From contig CAMZMU010000071.1 in the NCBI GenBank assembly GCA_947311845.1, forward strand, positions 23,969,236 through 24,033,235: 64,000 nt of DNA, given 5' to 3'. The DNA is from Poa pratensis (taxonomy: Eukaryota > Streptophyta > Magnoliopsida > Poales > Poaceae). The notes under the pieces are model-generated. The model was not told the origin of the DNA. It worked only from the letters and a program-made list of their open reading frames with translations, and did not search any database. Every line of letters begins with the position of its first letter. The stretch's first letter is position 1. Below, piece by piece: positions 32,337 through 43,680 of this stretch. Made by a program: the position numbers and the translations under genes.

Positions 32337-34251
32337 CTGGACCAATCCAGGGGCTTGGACGGAGCAGAAGCAACCGCGTTCAGCTCCGGACAAGTCTCTT
32401 GCAGGCGCCGTTGGAGGGAGGCAGAGAAGACCCTCCGTGGATGCACCGACAACTCCAGTGACTTCTTGTTACTTGCCGCCGTTGCCTCATTGGGGAGCCG
32501 GAGCTTCCCCACGGCGGCCTCTGGAGTGTTGTACCCGCGACCACCTTGACCGCTGCGTCCTCCTCCACGGCCCCCGCGGCCACCACCTCGGTTCCATCCA
32601 CGGCCACCTCCGCCTTGGTGACCCGTGGGACAGTCACGAGCGATGTGCCCGGCAGTGCTGCAGTTGTAGCAAACCATCTTGACTGACCCCGCCAGCTCGG
32701 CGCTGCTCCCGGATGGCGAGATTCTTGAGCATGCGGCAGTCCTTGAGCAAGTGATTGCCTTCTGGATGGATGTGGCACCAGGGATCACCTTCACCTTCTT
32801 CCTCGGAAGTCGGCGCGGGCTTGGCCTTCTTCGGAAGAGGCTCGGTGATGAAGATCCGCTTGTCGGGTCCAGGGTCCCGCTTCTTGTTCTTGGCTGGAGC
32901 GGCCTTGTCCTCGGGTTCATCCTCCCCGGGGAACTTGGCTCCTTCTTCAGCTCGAGCGCATCGATCTGCAAGCTCCTAGAGCTTATGAGCAGACTCGGCG
33001 CGGTGGATGCTCAGCTTCTCCCGCATCTTGGGGTTGCGAACGTTGGCGTGGAAGGACTGGATCACCAACTCCTTGATGCACGGGATGGTATTCATCTTCT
33101 GGGTGAAGCGCTGGATGAACTTGCGGAGAGTTTCACCTGGCAGCTGCTTGAAGTCGTGGAGATCACTGGGAGCCCCCGGGCGCTCGTACCCGCCTTGGAA
33201 AGCCCCAGAAACTGCTCCTTCAGCGCCCGCCAGGAACGGATGGAGCACTTGGGAAGGTTGAGAAGCCAAGTCTGGGCATCTCCCTTCAGGGCCAATGGGA
33301 ACCAGTTGGCCATCATGACCTCGTCAGCCCGGCAACCATTGCAGCAAGAGAGTATATCTGCAGAAAGTCCCGGGGGTTCATGGAGCCGTCATAGCGGAGA
33401 ACGTCGATCTTGAACTTCTTGGGCCCGTTGAAGTGGCGGAACTCGAGGGCGAGGGCGAGGCAGCCTTCGGCGAGGTCAATGCCCCGATCTTCCGGCGGTG
33501 AGTTCTCGGCGACGCTCGATGCAGGTGCGCATATCCACGTTCTGACGGCTGTTAAGCTCGTCATGAAGATCTGGGCTGCGCGAGGTAGACGACCCGATGG
33601 AGATGGCCTCGCCCGTTCACGGTTTAGCCGATCAGCCATCGGTGGTGCGGTGTGAGGAGGTACCGTCTTAGCTGGACGCTCACCACGAGGCTGGCCTCGC
33701 GGATCACGTGTCTTGTCTTGTGCGGCTCCGAGATCGTCGACGGTGGGAGCTTGAGTGGGTTCGATCCACGGACCACCATCGGCGAAGTCGAGGAGCTCTC
33801 GACGCGAGTCCTCCATTCTTGGTAGACCTTGGGATCGCCGCTGCTTGGAGGGAATTGCATCAGGGCCTTGGCAGCGACTAGAGCATCATGGCGAGCTTGC
33901 GCGTCGAAGGCGAGTGCGTGGAGGTCTTGCTCTTGGATGCTCGTGGATCCCCGCTGGGGCGAACGCCGTGGTTCCTCCTCCAGCGGTGGGCTCCTTGCTA
34001 GCGCCATTGCAGACGCTCTTGTCCCCCGAGCGAGGAGGAGGCATGGTGGGGCCTTTTGGAGCCGCCGCTCCGCCAAGGCCGTTGTTCTTGTCGCGACCGT
34101 CCACTTCGTCCGGCGCCACCCTCTCCATGGGAGGCGGGGACGGAGAGACGCTCCGCCGCGCGCCAGCAGCACGGCGATCAGCTGAAGCTTGAGTGCGTGA
34201 GGGAGAAACCGGCTTGGACGCCGCAGGGTCTCCCTTCTTCTTCGGCGGCAT
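32337..34251 (-). pseudogene. Gag of the Gypsy element (multiply frameshifted)
   Basis: The minus-strand start is probably MPPKKKGDPAASK at 34251, 74 bp inside the 5' LTR boundary. Successive frames then carry a linker (LHALAFDAQARHDALVAAKA), the capsid-like retrotransposon gag domain (HFNGPKKFKIDVLRYDGSMN; ANWFPLALKGDAQTWLLNLP; LPGETLRKFIQRFTQKMNTI; VIQSFHANVRNPKMREKLS) and a zinc knuckle, CYNCSTAGHIARDC (CX2CX4HX4C), then a G/R-rich tail. At least four frame changes (about 34130, 33820, 33310 and 32975) make it non-functional. It ends where the LARD-like element inserted. Confidence 0.85.
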
Positions 34252-34304
34252 GCTTGACGAAGAGCTTGTCGATGAACTTGATGAAGATGAAACCAGCGCT
34301 TGCG

Positions 34305-34322
34305 CCCCTACCTGGCGCGCCA
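34305..34322 (-). other. Primer binding site of the Gypsy element
   Basis: On the minus strand TGGCGCGCCAGGTAGGGG starts two bases after the 5' LTR end, the position and TGG start expected for tRNA-primed reverse transcription. The matching tRNA was not identified. Confidence 0.65.
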
Positions 34323-34324
34323 GA

Positions 34325-35295
34325 TGTCGTGCCTCGATGCACGGACACCGGAGTATAGGATACCCCCTTTTAGGTTCAGCACGGGGCGCGAAGGAGGCTG
34401 AGAATCATCTTCTCGGGCGGAGTCTAGATCAAGCTCTCCTCTCCACGATCAAAGCATGCAACCAAAGGGACACAAGGAGCTACCAGGTTCAGGCCGCCCG
34501 GAGGCTAAAAGCCCTACTCCTACATGTCTGGATTGATGGATTCTTCATAGTGTGGCTTACAATGGAGCCTCCCGGATGGGGTACCCGGAAGGGTTTTGGC
34601 TGGAGTTAGAAGAAGGATAGATCCTGACCCGGAGGAGATCACCTTCCCTTCTACCTTCGCAGCCCTAGTCTAGTCTTGCTCTGGTTCGACCTTGTGTTCT
34701 TCCTTCTCCTTTCCTCCTCTTCCTCTTCTCTTTTCCCCTCCTTCCTTCCTCTCCCCTCCTCCGTGCCTTGGTCCTCTTTTTATAGGCTAAGGGGTTGCCA
34801 CAGGGTCACGTGAGGGGCACGAGGGACCTTCGGGCGAAGGACCTCTTTATCTAGTTTAGGGGAGACGTGGCTTCTCCTCAGCCTAGCGTCTCCTTTGGGT
34901 TAGGTGGGAGCGTCCGCCTTGGGGTGGACAGGGGCTGACACCACCACGGGTTGTGCTTCCCACCCGCGCTACCTTCGCCTTACTTCCCAAGTCTTCTGTG
35001 ATCTTCCAGCGTGAGGTGGAGAGCTTATCCACAATGACGTGGGGAAGTACCCGAGAGGAGCCTGGCCTCCTGCCGGGAACTCGGGCTCTCGGGTCCTTCC
35101 TGGCCTTCTTGCTTGATCGGGGACCCGGCAGGCCCCCAGGACCGGAAACCTTTGTCGACGTAGGCCTTGCTTGTCCTGACGGTGAACCCGCCAGCTTGAC
35201 TTGAGTCTTGGTCTTGTTCATCTTCATCTTGGGCCCACATGGGGTGGACCCACTTTGGCAGCACTAGGTGAACCCCGAGTTCCACTGCTGCGACA
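34325..35295 (-). repeat. 5' LTR of the Gypsy element
   Basis: 971 bp, the partner of 14003-14981. The minus-strand TATAAA is at 34784-34779. AAAAC follows at 35296-35300. Confidence 0.9.
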
Positions 35296-35300
35296 AAAAC

Positions 35301-35658
35301 ATAAACATATTTATTTGGAACTAGTGATGTTTTAAACATGAATATTTTAACATAAAATATTTTGAGATATTATTTTCAAATGCAAGAACACTTTTTTTTA
35401 AGTAGATGAATTTTTTTGGTTTCCTTCCTTTCGTTCCCTGGTTTACCTTTTTCCAAAAAAATATCTTACCTCTACTCTTTTTTTTAGCAAAACCATGAAT
35501 ATTTTTTAGTAGATGAATATGATTCTTACATGCATGGTCATTTCATTCCTTTTGGAGGAATTAGGAAAATGAAATAAAAATGTATGAACATTTATATTTA
35601 GGTAAATTAACACTTTGATATACAATGAATCATTATGAAGGTGACTTTTGACAATTAA
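35301..35658. other. AT-rich spacer
   Basis: No gene or element was recognised. It continues the sequence left of 14003 that the Gypsy insertion split. Confidence 0.4.
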
Positions 35659-35660
35659 TA

Positions 35661-35918
35661 ATCCCTTAGTTTCTTGTTATAAGGTGTATAGTTTTTGCTG
35701 AAAATTCAAACTTGATTATTTTTTACCAGGATTTTAGAAAAACTATCAATGTTTGAAATACTAAGAAAATAAAATAGAAATATATTTCATGATAAATCTA
35801 ATGGTACTGATTTTATATTGTAATTGCTAATAATATTTTCTAAAATCTTGCCAAAAAATATTTAAGTTTGACTTTTAAAGAAAAAACTATACACCTCGTA
35901 TTATAAGGAATGGAGGAG
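35661..35918. mobile_element. Diverged Stowaway-like MITE
   Basis: The left end ATCCCTTAGTTTCTTGTTATAA and the right end TTATAAGGAATGGAGGAG (ending 35918) are near-complementary. AAGGTGTATAGTTTTT (left) is mirrored by AAAAACTATACACCTCG (right). TA lies on both sides (35659-35660 and 35919-35920). The termini have drifted from CTCCCTC..., so it is an old copy. Confidence 0.65.
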
Positions 35919-36134
35919 TAGCACATTTTGAGAGATATAAGAAAAGGTACAAGTTAATGGGCCAGGGACTTATGAACGGCCCATTATGAATTCACTTCAG
36001 ACTATTGCCCGCTTGAGTTCCCGGAATAGCAGTTTTCAGATGACACAGGCTGGGCCCTCCAAAAAAAAATTGACACAGGTTAGTCTGCTAAATAAAAAAG
36101 ATGAGACAGGTTGGGCTGGCGAAAATAAAAAAGT

Positions 36135-36199
36135 TCCGTCGCCGGGACCGGGTCTCTCGGGTGAGAGCCGAGTATCCTAACCACCTAGACTACGACGGA
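36135..36199 (-). pseudogene. tRNA-Glu(CTC) pseudogene lacking the B box
   Basis: The 65-nt minus-strand sequence is identical to the tRNA-Glu at 8999-9070 except for a 7-nt deletion in the T arm, which removes the loop sequence GTTCAAG and with it the polymerase III B box. The acceptor stem, D arm and anticodon CTC are unchanged. Without a T loop it cannot be a normal tRNA or be transcribed normally. Confidence 0.93.
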
Positions 36200-37168
36200 A
36201 GTTGTCCATTAATATCCATGACTATTCCTTGTAATCACTAATCAGGCTTACTGATCTAATCTTGCCCTCAAAGAAAATGAGGTCGAAGAATGTCTTACAA
36301 AGAGAGAATTCTGAGCAGGGATTCGCATTGCATATCTCCGATCTTTGTAAAATACTCCAAGTACAGCCAGAGTTGACGTACCAAAGCCCTCCACCAAAGG
36401 AGCCAAAGTTATATAGACTGTATACTTAGTGCGTGTCTTTAACGAGTTCATTGAACCAACATGATCAATCATGCCTCGCGCATAGCAAGGACTGAACCCA
36501 ATTCAGTTTGTTTTTCCTCGAGAAAGCGAAGGATCGAATCGACGTCCAAATCAGAGCTTTTCTAAGCTTTACAAATGAATCGGAATCCTTGCTACTTCCA
36601 CATCGTGCAGTTAGAGGAGGGGTCTTATCTGTTAGAGGAGGGGTCTTATCAAACCGGTAAACTCTCGTTATTCTGATGTCAAGAAAGGGCCACGAAATCG
36701 ATCAAAATGATCCTCTTCAAAGTGGGATCGAGACACGCGATAACTAATCTCCATCATCACAGGATCAAGCCTCGTAAAGCTGGTTACGTGAGAAATTCCC
36801 ACATCAGAACACACTCGTATCCCACTACAATCAAAAGCTGCCGCGAATGCAACAGGAAAAAAGGGAGAGACGTGAAATATAACTGCAACGTGTTTCCGAT
36901 GCGCACTGCTCGAAGTGCTCATGCCAAATAAACAAAGTATCTCTGGTTAAAAATGGTACTACCACTATTTACAGCTACCAATCGAAGTGCCTTTTCTCAG
37001 CAAGTCAGCATAGTGAACTCCATGTCCGGCTGCAGCTGGAGGAAACCAAAGGATCCCTGACCAAACACCCGATCGATCAATATGCATGAGGATCAGGGGA
37101 TGAAGCCAAGGAGCTGATCAGGCAGAAGCGAAGGAACAGTGCGTACTGAGTCACTAGCAGCAGAGCGG
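36200..37168. other. Low-copy spacer upstream of the small ORF
   Basis: No domain or element ends were seen. A 20-bp sequence, GTTAGAGGAGGGGTCTTATC, occurs twice in a row (36610-36629 and 36631-36650). The region could hold the promoter and leader of the ORF at 37169. Confidence 0.35.
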
Positions 37169-37315
37169 ATGGCGATGGCGATGGCGAGCCCACTACATGC
37201 CCACCACGGTGAGAATGTGATCCGAGCGCTCTCATGGGTCACTGTAATCAGCGCATTTGGTATCCTAATCTTGTTGGTGCTGTTTGTTCGACAGTGCGAC
37301 TGTGCGAGATGCTGA
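37169..37315 (+). CDS. Possible 48-residue single-pass membrane peptide
   Basis: The frame begins with three in-frame ATGs (MAMAMASPLHAHHGENVIRA). A hydrophobic segment follows, WVTVISAFGILILLVLFV (about residues 23-40), and the tail is short and cysteine-rich (RQCDCARC, then TGA). A hydrophilic N-terminus, one membrane span and a CxC...C tail make a coherent small protein, and the ORF lies in one of the few stretches here without obvious transposon sequence. I recognise no family; it could also be a first exon or chance. A Stowaway MITE starts 21 bp after the stop codon. Confidence 0.35.
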   Translation: MAMAMASPLHAHHGENVIRALSWVTVISAFGILILLVLFVRQCDCARC

Positions 37316-37336
37316 TTTGATAAGAATGTACGAGTA

Positions 37337-38094
37337 CTTCCTCCGTTATAAATTAGGTGACTTCCATTTGTCCAAATATGAATATATTTTTTTTAGATAA
37401 AGAGATTTTATTACTTAAGAGTTTAAGTATTACACCCAGCCTCTGCATAACTAAGATGCACACAGCCACAAATCCACCGGTACTCAATTCGACGATTAAA
37501 ATAAAAAGCGAATTACATATCAAAATGAGAAATTGTACATCCGCCTAAGAAGATGGTAGCTCAATCCGGAGTCTATGTTGCCATCCATGTCGGGAGTATA
37601 ACTCTCTGACCGCAACCTCCAGTCTTGACGCCACCTCCATAAATAAATCTTGGTGCTCCACACGCTGCAAGGCCGCCCATACTCGTAGCGTAGCTGTACA
37701 CCGATAAATAATCTGCATAACAGAAGCATTTTTATCATTAAAAATCTTGTCATTTCTACATAGTCATAGCGACCAAATAACAGCAATCGCTCCCACCCTA
37801 CTGAAGAGTTTAAACCTAGGATTCACCCCATTCAACCAGCTGCCAAATATATTTGCAACCGATATGGGGGATGTAAGGTAGAACCTATCTGGATGGCTGA
37901 CCATATAGACTTGGCGAACTCGCATTGGAAAAATAAGTGAATAATAGTCTCGTCATGATGACAGAAGACACACTTTTTACTTCCGTGCCAATTACGCTTG
38001 GCAAGGTTGTCTTTGTAAGAATATATATTTGTAACATGTCTAGATACTTCCATATGTGGATAAATGGAAGTCATCTAATTTGAAACGGAGAGAG
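37337..38094. mobile_element. Stowaway MITE split by a LINE
   Basis: The left end CTTCCTCCGT (37337) and right end ACGGAGAGAG (38085-38094) are flanked by TA (37335-37336 and 38095-38096). GTGACTTCCATTTGTCC (left) is mirrored by GGATAAATGGAAGTCAT (right). Without the LINE the MITE would be about 120 bp. Confidence 0.85.
37388..38018 (-). mobile_element. 5'-truncated LINE inside the Stowaway MITE
   Basis: The TSD GAATATAT is at 37380-37387 and 38019-38026. A T tract at the left side is the minus-strand poly(A). The minus-strand frame up to 37832 contains NIYSYKDNLAKRNWHGSKKC then VFCHHDETIIHLFFQCEFAKS, the cysteine/histidine zinc-finger domain at the C-terminus of plant LINE reverse transcriptases. 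Only about the last 630 bp of the element were copied. Confidence 0.85.
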
Positions 38095-38096
38095 TA

Positions 38097-38600
38097 CTCC
38101 ATATGCAGTATCTTGGGTGGTATACGGGCGCTCTTGACGGGACAGCAGTGTTGACACGTGCAGTTAGGGCGTCTTGTCAAGTTAATGTCATGTTTGTTAC
38201 CTGAAACAGTAAGGGCTAATCTGACGTTTCGCAGGTCTACTGCTAATAAGGAGACGGCAATCATTTTCCTTTAAAAAAATATGTTTAGACCTTCTTGTGC
38301 GCTCGAGGAAATGTAACCAAAATACTACACAAATAGTGGAGAGCCACGGTGCAGATTATCTCATGTGCTTATATGATGTGCACCCTTTCCTTAATTATGC
38401 GTAAGAAATTTCAGTCAAAGTACCAGTTGACAAATGACAGTTGTTTTTGAGAGAGTTGACAAATGGCAGTTGTGCAGGAAATAGGAACACAAGGATAGTC
38501 AGGACTGCCAGATGCGATTAAGGGGACCAACATGTCATTGCTTACGAAACTGTCTGCTATATCAGATGACCAAATGATTCGGAACCTCACTGTTACTACT
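38097..38600. other. Spacer with no recognised gene
   Basis: AT-rich, with short frames only. The motif AGTTGACAAATG(G/A)CAGTTGT occurs twice near 38425-38475. Confidence 0.35.
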
Positions 38601-38935
38601 TTTTTCCGAAACGGGGACAAAATCTTTGCCCCAATCTATTAATTAAGAAGAATTAGAGTTGCCGAGTTAATTGACGAAAAATCGCGCAAAAAAAACATCA
38701 CAAATAAAACCACATGCGGACTACTCCCAAAACATGAAACCTCATGACTGCATCGTAAACCCGACAACCATGTCCATCACGCAAGAATCACAAACCCATC
38801 ACCTCTACAACACAAAGGAAACACCAACCAAACCCATGGCGACAAGGCAAACCATGAGGACAATCCAAGCGATTGAGCGCCAACCATTAAGCACTGTTAC
38901 AGCTTTTATGTGCACACATTGATCTATTGGTGATA
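38601..38935 (-). mobile_element. Probable LINE 3' remnant
   Basis: TTTTTTCCGAAACGGGGACAAA opens the block. A T tract followed by this kind of sequence is what I know as the reversed 3' end of a common Triticeae LINE group. No coding domain is left and no TSD could be fixed. Confidence 0.35.
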
Positions 38936-38944
38936 CGAATAAGA

Positions 38945-39230
38945 ATTTTTGTACACTTCTAGTTCAATGCAGACATATTTACCCCGGTTTAGAAAGAGAT
39001 ATTGTGGAAAGATATCTTGCAGATAATGATGTGCACAAACGATGCAGCATACCTGTCTTGTATGTATCTGAGACTGTGCATACCCATGCAACAACAGTGG
39101 TGAAAATGAAATGATACGACTTGTCTGCTTCCAAAAAGAAACCCAGTAAAGTTGACAAAGAGAGGGCATCATTTTGAATCTGGTAGTATTACCCTTCCCA
39201 TAATGGTAGCCATGAATCACGTCTGCTTCT
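38945..39230. repeat. Diverged repeat, copy 1 (partner at 46600-46945)
   Basis: This shares an ordered series of matches with 46600-46945: AGTTCAATGCAG, CTGAGACTGTGCA, GTCTGCTT, AAAGAGAGG(G/A)CATCATTTTGAA and GTATTACCCTTCC. The identity is far lower than in the 3.77-kb duplication. No protein is evident in either copy. Confidence 0.7.
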
Positions 39231-40570
39231 GGTGAAGCTTTTGCCTTTTCTTCAAAAAAGTCTGCTTCTGGTGGAACATTACCCGGTAAACTTCAGTGCG
39301 TTGAGATTTTACACGGTGCCAGGAAAGCAACCCAGAAAGCCTCAAAGGACAGTATGCACTCGCACATTTAGGTGTACAAGTACACTAAACTTCTAGTTCA
39401 GCGTTTTCAAAGTCTTGAAAATTTTCAAAAAAAAGCAACATGCATACAAAGTGAATATATTTTTGACAGAAGTAGCTATTATTAAATTAAAAGTCACATC
39501 AACACAATATAAGCAAGATATTCAAAGTTATGGAACAAAATAGAAAAATCCAACTATGAATAGTACTGGTAGGATACTAATCAGTAATCACTCCATGTCC
39601 GGATTCGGTAATTCATTACCTGATATTTCTTTTTTGCTTATAAATTGTTGTCAAGATTTGGAGTTCAAATTTTGTGACATTGTAAATAATCTATTATCTT
39701 TATGCCATGATTTTGTGGTTTTTTTTTCTTGACTTCTAGATGTGCCTTTTTGCAACAAAGTACACTAGTATACCTAGTGGTGCTAGTGCAACATTACATT
39801 GGTGATATCGTAGTGATGCCAAGTTGGTTGAATGAAGAGTTACAAAAGAAATAAATGAAAAGGAGACTTGTCTTTTCTTAGCTAATAAGTTTTTTTATAA
39901 AGGGCACAACATTAATATCGAGATGATACCAAGTAGAGAACATATCAATCACTCCAGGTACACCCATATGATTCAAGATGTTTACAAGTAGCTAAAAAAA
40001 TAAAAATAAATTATGTCATTCGTATTACAAGTAAGTACGCTAAAAAGTTTCTAATCCAAACTCATTTTGTACCTTGAGAAACAACAAAATACAAATTTGA
40101 TACTAAGAAAGTTAATGGTTGGATTTGCAGCCCACACCAGATTTTGGTTTATGTGTTTCGAAATTCTGATATGAAGTTTGGTAACTTGATAGAGTTATAT
40201 TTTATCAACATAGATAAAATGATCGGAATTTTTTGTGACATATATGATGGTGTTTTGGACGTGGGAGAACTCCAAGACCAAGAGTACTTGATACACTCTC
40301 ATACCAAGTACACATGGCCTGAGAAACAACAAAATGTCAAGAGCTAATCGAGCAATCGAGGATACACACAACCAAATTATAATAAAAGGGAAAGACATGA
40401 CTCCCCTAAATTTCATGCCGAAGCGATCAACAATAGGAACAAAAACCCCACGGGCAACATCATACTATGATAAAGGTTGAGAATGATGCGTGAGCTTCAG
40501 TGTGGATAGATCCAATCACTCAGGTTATATCCTGGGTTTCACCCCCCAAAACTGGATTACGAGCAAACTC
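39231..40570. other. AT-rich unclassified region
   Basis: No gene was recognised, and no clear element ends. Runs such as GAAAATTTTCAAAAAAAAG suggest degenerate transposon sequence. Confidence 0.3.
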
Positions 40571-43500
40571 TGTTGAAAATATGCCCTATAGCCAATCAAG
40601 TGATGATGATATTTTATAAGTTTATTCATAAGTTATTATATTATCTTCGAACATCATCAATGATATGCATCATCGAATGCATGATTTGGTTGTGAATCTC
40701 TATATTTTATGATGCTTGTTCTAAGTGCCCTAGTCGATAATGTTACGTGGACACATATACTTGACTAGTGTACGACTCGGCTCTTGACTCGGTTTCATAA
40801 GTCATGGACATGATGACGTCCAGCCGATAGTACCGGTTTGGTAAATAAGTTTACCGATTAAAAAAAACTACTTTGAAACGCAATTAGCAAGTTGTCATTT
40901 GTTAATCATCATGGTGCCCGCATGTGTGGTTTTAATAATTAATGAAAATACATATGGACTAATGGTTGCATTGAATTATACTTGTAGAGTTTGCCATAGG
41001 CAATGCTTGTAGACCAAAGAAGAAGATTAAATTATGACCAAGATGTTCAAGGGGTTATCCGAAGATTGGTCATGGGAGAGTTGAGCATACTGCAAGTCAT
41101 GTTTATCTTTAAGACATGGTCACAATGAAGAGAGAAGAAAAGATACAAGTTTGATAAAGATATTGATTAACACACAAAGCTAGAAGATGTACCAAGTGGG
41201 ATCAAGTGATTTCATGTTGTGGTAAGCAATTGTCCGTACAGTTTTGTAAAATAACTTATGATATATGTGTTAGGTATATTTCCATGGGCATGCATCAAAA
41301 GGGAGATTTCATATAGCCCATGGACGATAACGTCAAGTAGTCATCGTCATCAAAGTTGAGAAGTGTAAGCCCAAGAGGAGCATCTCTTAGAGATCATATG
41401 CTTGGAGCTTGCCATCCCATTGATGATAATGGTCAAGTGAAGATGTTCCTAAGAGAGGATTTTCCATAATGGTTCATGGGGGAGGAATATGTGAGTCTTC
41501 ACCGAGCGGAGCACAATAATACAAGTGTTACAACATGAGTGCAATCATCATCTAGCTCAATTGGAATGCGCAAGGAAAAGGTATAATCTAGATATGGTTT
41601 CTGTTTTACCGGTCTCATGGTGCTAGTTGGGAGACCGTGTTATAGGATGGATAACCGTACTATCAAGAGGGGCTTTCGAGTGAGTAGCTTTACCGTATAG
41701 TTTGTAGAGAGTTCAAACCTTTATATACTTGGCATCATCTTTCTTGGTGTTTATTTGGATTTTCTCTATGTGGGGTTTTGGTTCTAGTCGTGATCTTCAT
41801 GACAAGATCAAGTTCATAAAAACGGATTTTCTATGAAAACCTTGTTGAGGCTTTTGTCAGTTCTTTGCTTAGAGAGGTTTCACCTATCTCCTTCGTGTAT
41901 TTTCCCTCTTGCTGGTCCTTAAGATCTCCACTTTTGAGTGGATTGTGCTTGTCATATTTTTCCAACAAAATTGGTTTCATCCAATTTAGTTTTCGGAAAT
42001 GCAAAAGTTTTGGCATTTTCAATATTGTTTTCTGCTGTTGGAAAGGGTCCAGAGACTCCATTGTGTTTAGTCCGGAGACTCCGACGTGTCAACACCATAG
42101 ACTCTGGGTGAACACCTAAAGATTCTGGCTTGAATTCCAGACTTGTCTCCCCAGAGCAGCGCCAAGTGGTGCGACTCTCTGGATACCAGTTTGGAGTTAG
42201 ACCGGAGTTTTGGCTGGAGACTCTTGTAGTCACTAGTCAGGCCAGAGTTTCTGGTCCCCCGGGACCGGAGTCTCTGTGCCAGGCCGGAGGTCGTGTCCAA
42301 CGTACAGATTTTGTGGGGACCTATTTAAGGGAACTTCTTCCCCAACCAGTCCCCAACTCATGAGCTCAGTTTTGACCTCCATTGTTGACCTCTTGAAACT
42401 TAGCTTTCTCTCTCTTCCTCCTTGATTCTTGCCTCTAAGATAAGGTAAAAGGGAGAGAATATCTACATCTACTATTCCATGAATCCATCTTTCCTCTTAG
42501 TGAGGAAAGTTTTGGGGATCTAGATCTTAGAATAATTTGGTGTTCTCCTCTTTGTTCTTCCTCTCATATTTCTCCATCGCATTAGTTACTTTGGTGGGAT
42601 TTGAGAGTGAAGGATTTGAGCACTTCTTGTGTTCTTGCCGTTGCAAAGGTTGCATCGGTTTAAATTCTCTAGTGCGATTCGTGGAAGTGAAAGTTGAGAA
42701 GTTAATTACTATTGGATGCTTGGGTGCCCTAGATGGTTAATGTTGTCTCTGAAGCTTTGGGGGCATTCGGGATATTGTTGGGAGACTTCAATTAAGTTGT
42801 GAAGATTGTCCCAACTTTCTACGTGTTTGGTGACCGCCCTTAAGGGTTCCATCATGGATCGTGGCACTCCGGATTGTTGGAGGCACAAGGAGAATAAGGT
42901 GAGCCATTGTGGCTATTGGGGATCATTGTGACTCAACGTCTCTCTCGAACAAAGAATAGCTTCCATTGGGCAATGAACTTCGGGATGAATCATTGTCTCC
43001 ATGTTACTCGGTTATTTCTATATCCGAGCTCCTTACTTATGTAATTATCTTTGTGATAGACTTTGTGCTTGAAGTAATATCTTCATATCACTTAGTTGTT
43101 TAGCATAAGTTATTGAAGCACATAGTTGAGCCTAGTGTATTTACGTTTTGGTCTTGATAAATTAAATGTTAGTTTTATTTCACATTTATCCAAGCTAAAA
43201 CGTAATTGTTTTAAATAGCCTATTCACCCCCCCCCCCCCCACACCACCACATACGTGTACATTCAACATGACCTTAGACCCGAGATCCTCACATGAACCC
43301 AGTTGTGGATCGACTAGCATAGGGCCTATCAAACTCAACTTCGTATGTGGGTAGTTAGGAATGTAGGTTTCAAATCAGTCGTGAAGCAAGTTGCATGACA
43401 TGTGGTTGACCAAGATGGAATTTGCTCATACGAATTGGAGCGATATTCTCTGGAAAATCTCGAGTGATTTGATTCAGAAAATGGCTAGGTCACTCAGAGT

Positions 43501-43680
43501 TAACCGAGGACTTCAGGCCAGCTCGCTTATCCCTGGGTGGTCGGCAAAGCATTGGGTGTTGGTTGAAGGACGTACCCCAAAGTTAGTTGCACCGGCCAGC
43601 TAGTCAGGCTGGCTGTGCTCATAGTTTTGCTTCAAAGGGTATTTAGTATCCGTAATCCCGTCAAGGGGTTATTCTAACCA
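40571..43680. mobile_element. Copia-type LTR remnant split by another element
   Basis: The sequence TGTTGAAAATATGCCCTATAG at 40571 resembles the LTR start of the abundant Triticeae Angela/WIS/BARE group (TGTTGGAA(A)TATGCCCTAGAG), though the rest is diverged. It appears to resume after about 43250 and end near TTATTCTAACCA (43680). No gag or pol is attached. The TSD was not found, so truncation is likely. Confidence 0.5.
40912..43250 (-). mobile_element. Inverted, diverged relative of the 10355-13069 element
   Basis: Read on the minus strand it begins with a G run then TGAATAGGCTATTTAAAACA, followed by TAGCTTGGATAAATGTG, AATAAAACTAACATTTAAT and, at the other end, TTAAAACCACACATGCGGGC. All have counterparts in the same order at 10380-10470 and 13030-13060. 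Exact ends and TSD are uncertain. Its middle (42040-42300) has reiterated CCGGAGACTCCG-like motifs where the other copy has CGGATAATCCG. Confidence 0.7.

Larger units (their letters stand above)
14003..35295 (-). mobile_element. Gypsy LTR retrotransposon of Tat-lineage type, with three nested insertions
   Basis: Two LTRs of about 0.97 kb (14003-14981 and 34325-35295), each starting TGTCGTG and ending GCGACA, bound the element. AAAAC at 13998-14002 and 35296-35300 is the TSD. Gag lies next to the right LTR, then protease, reverse transcriptase, two RNase H-like regions and integrase run toward the left, so the element reads on the minus strand and the order (integrase last) is Gypsy. The second, archaeal-like RNase H and the antisense ORF near the 3' LTR are traits known from the Tat/Retand/Grande group. 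Removing three nested elements and their TSD copies leaves about 9.8 kb. All coding parts carry frameshifts. Confidence 0.9.

Noticed and set aside
32679..33413. 244-codon plus-strand frame
   Set aside because: It lies opposite gag and its zinc knuckle and has no domain of its own.
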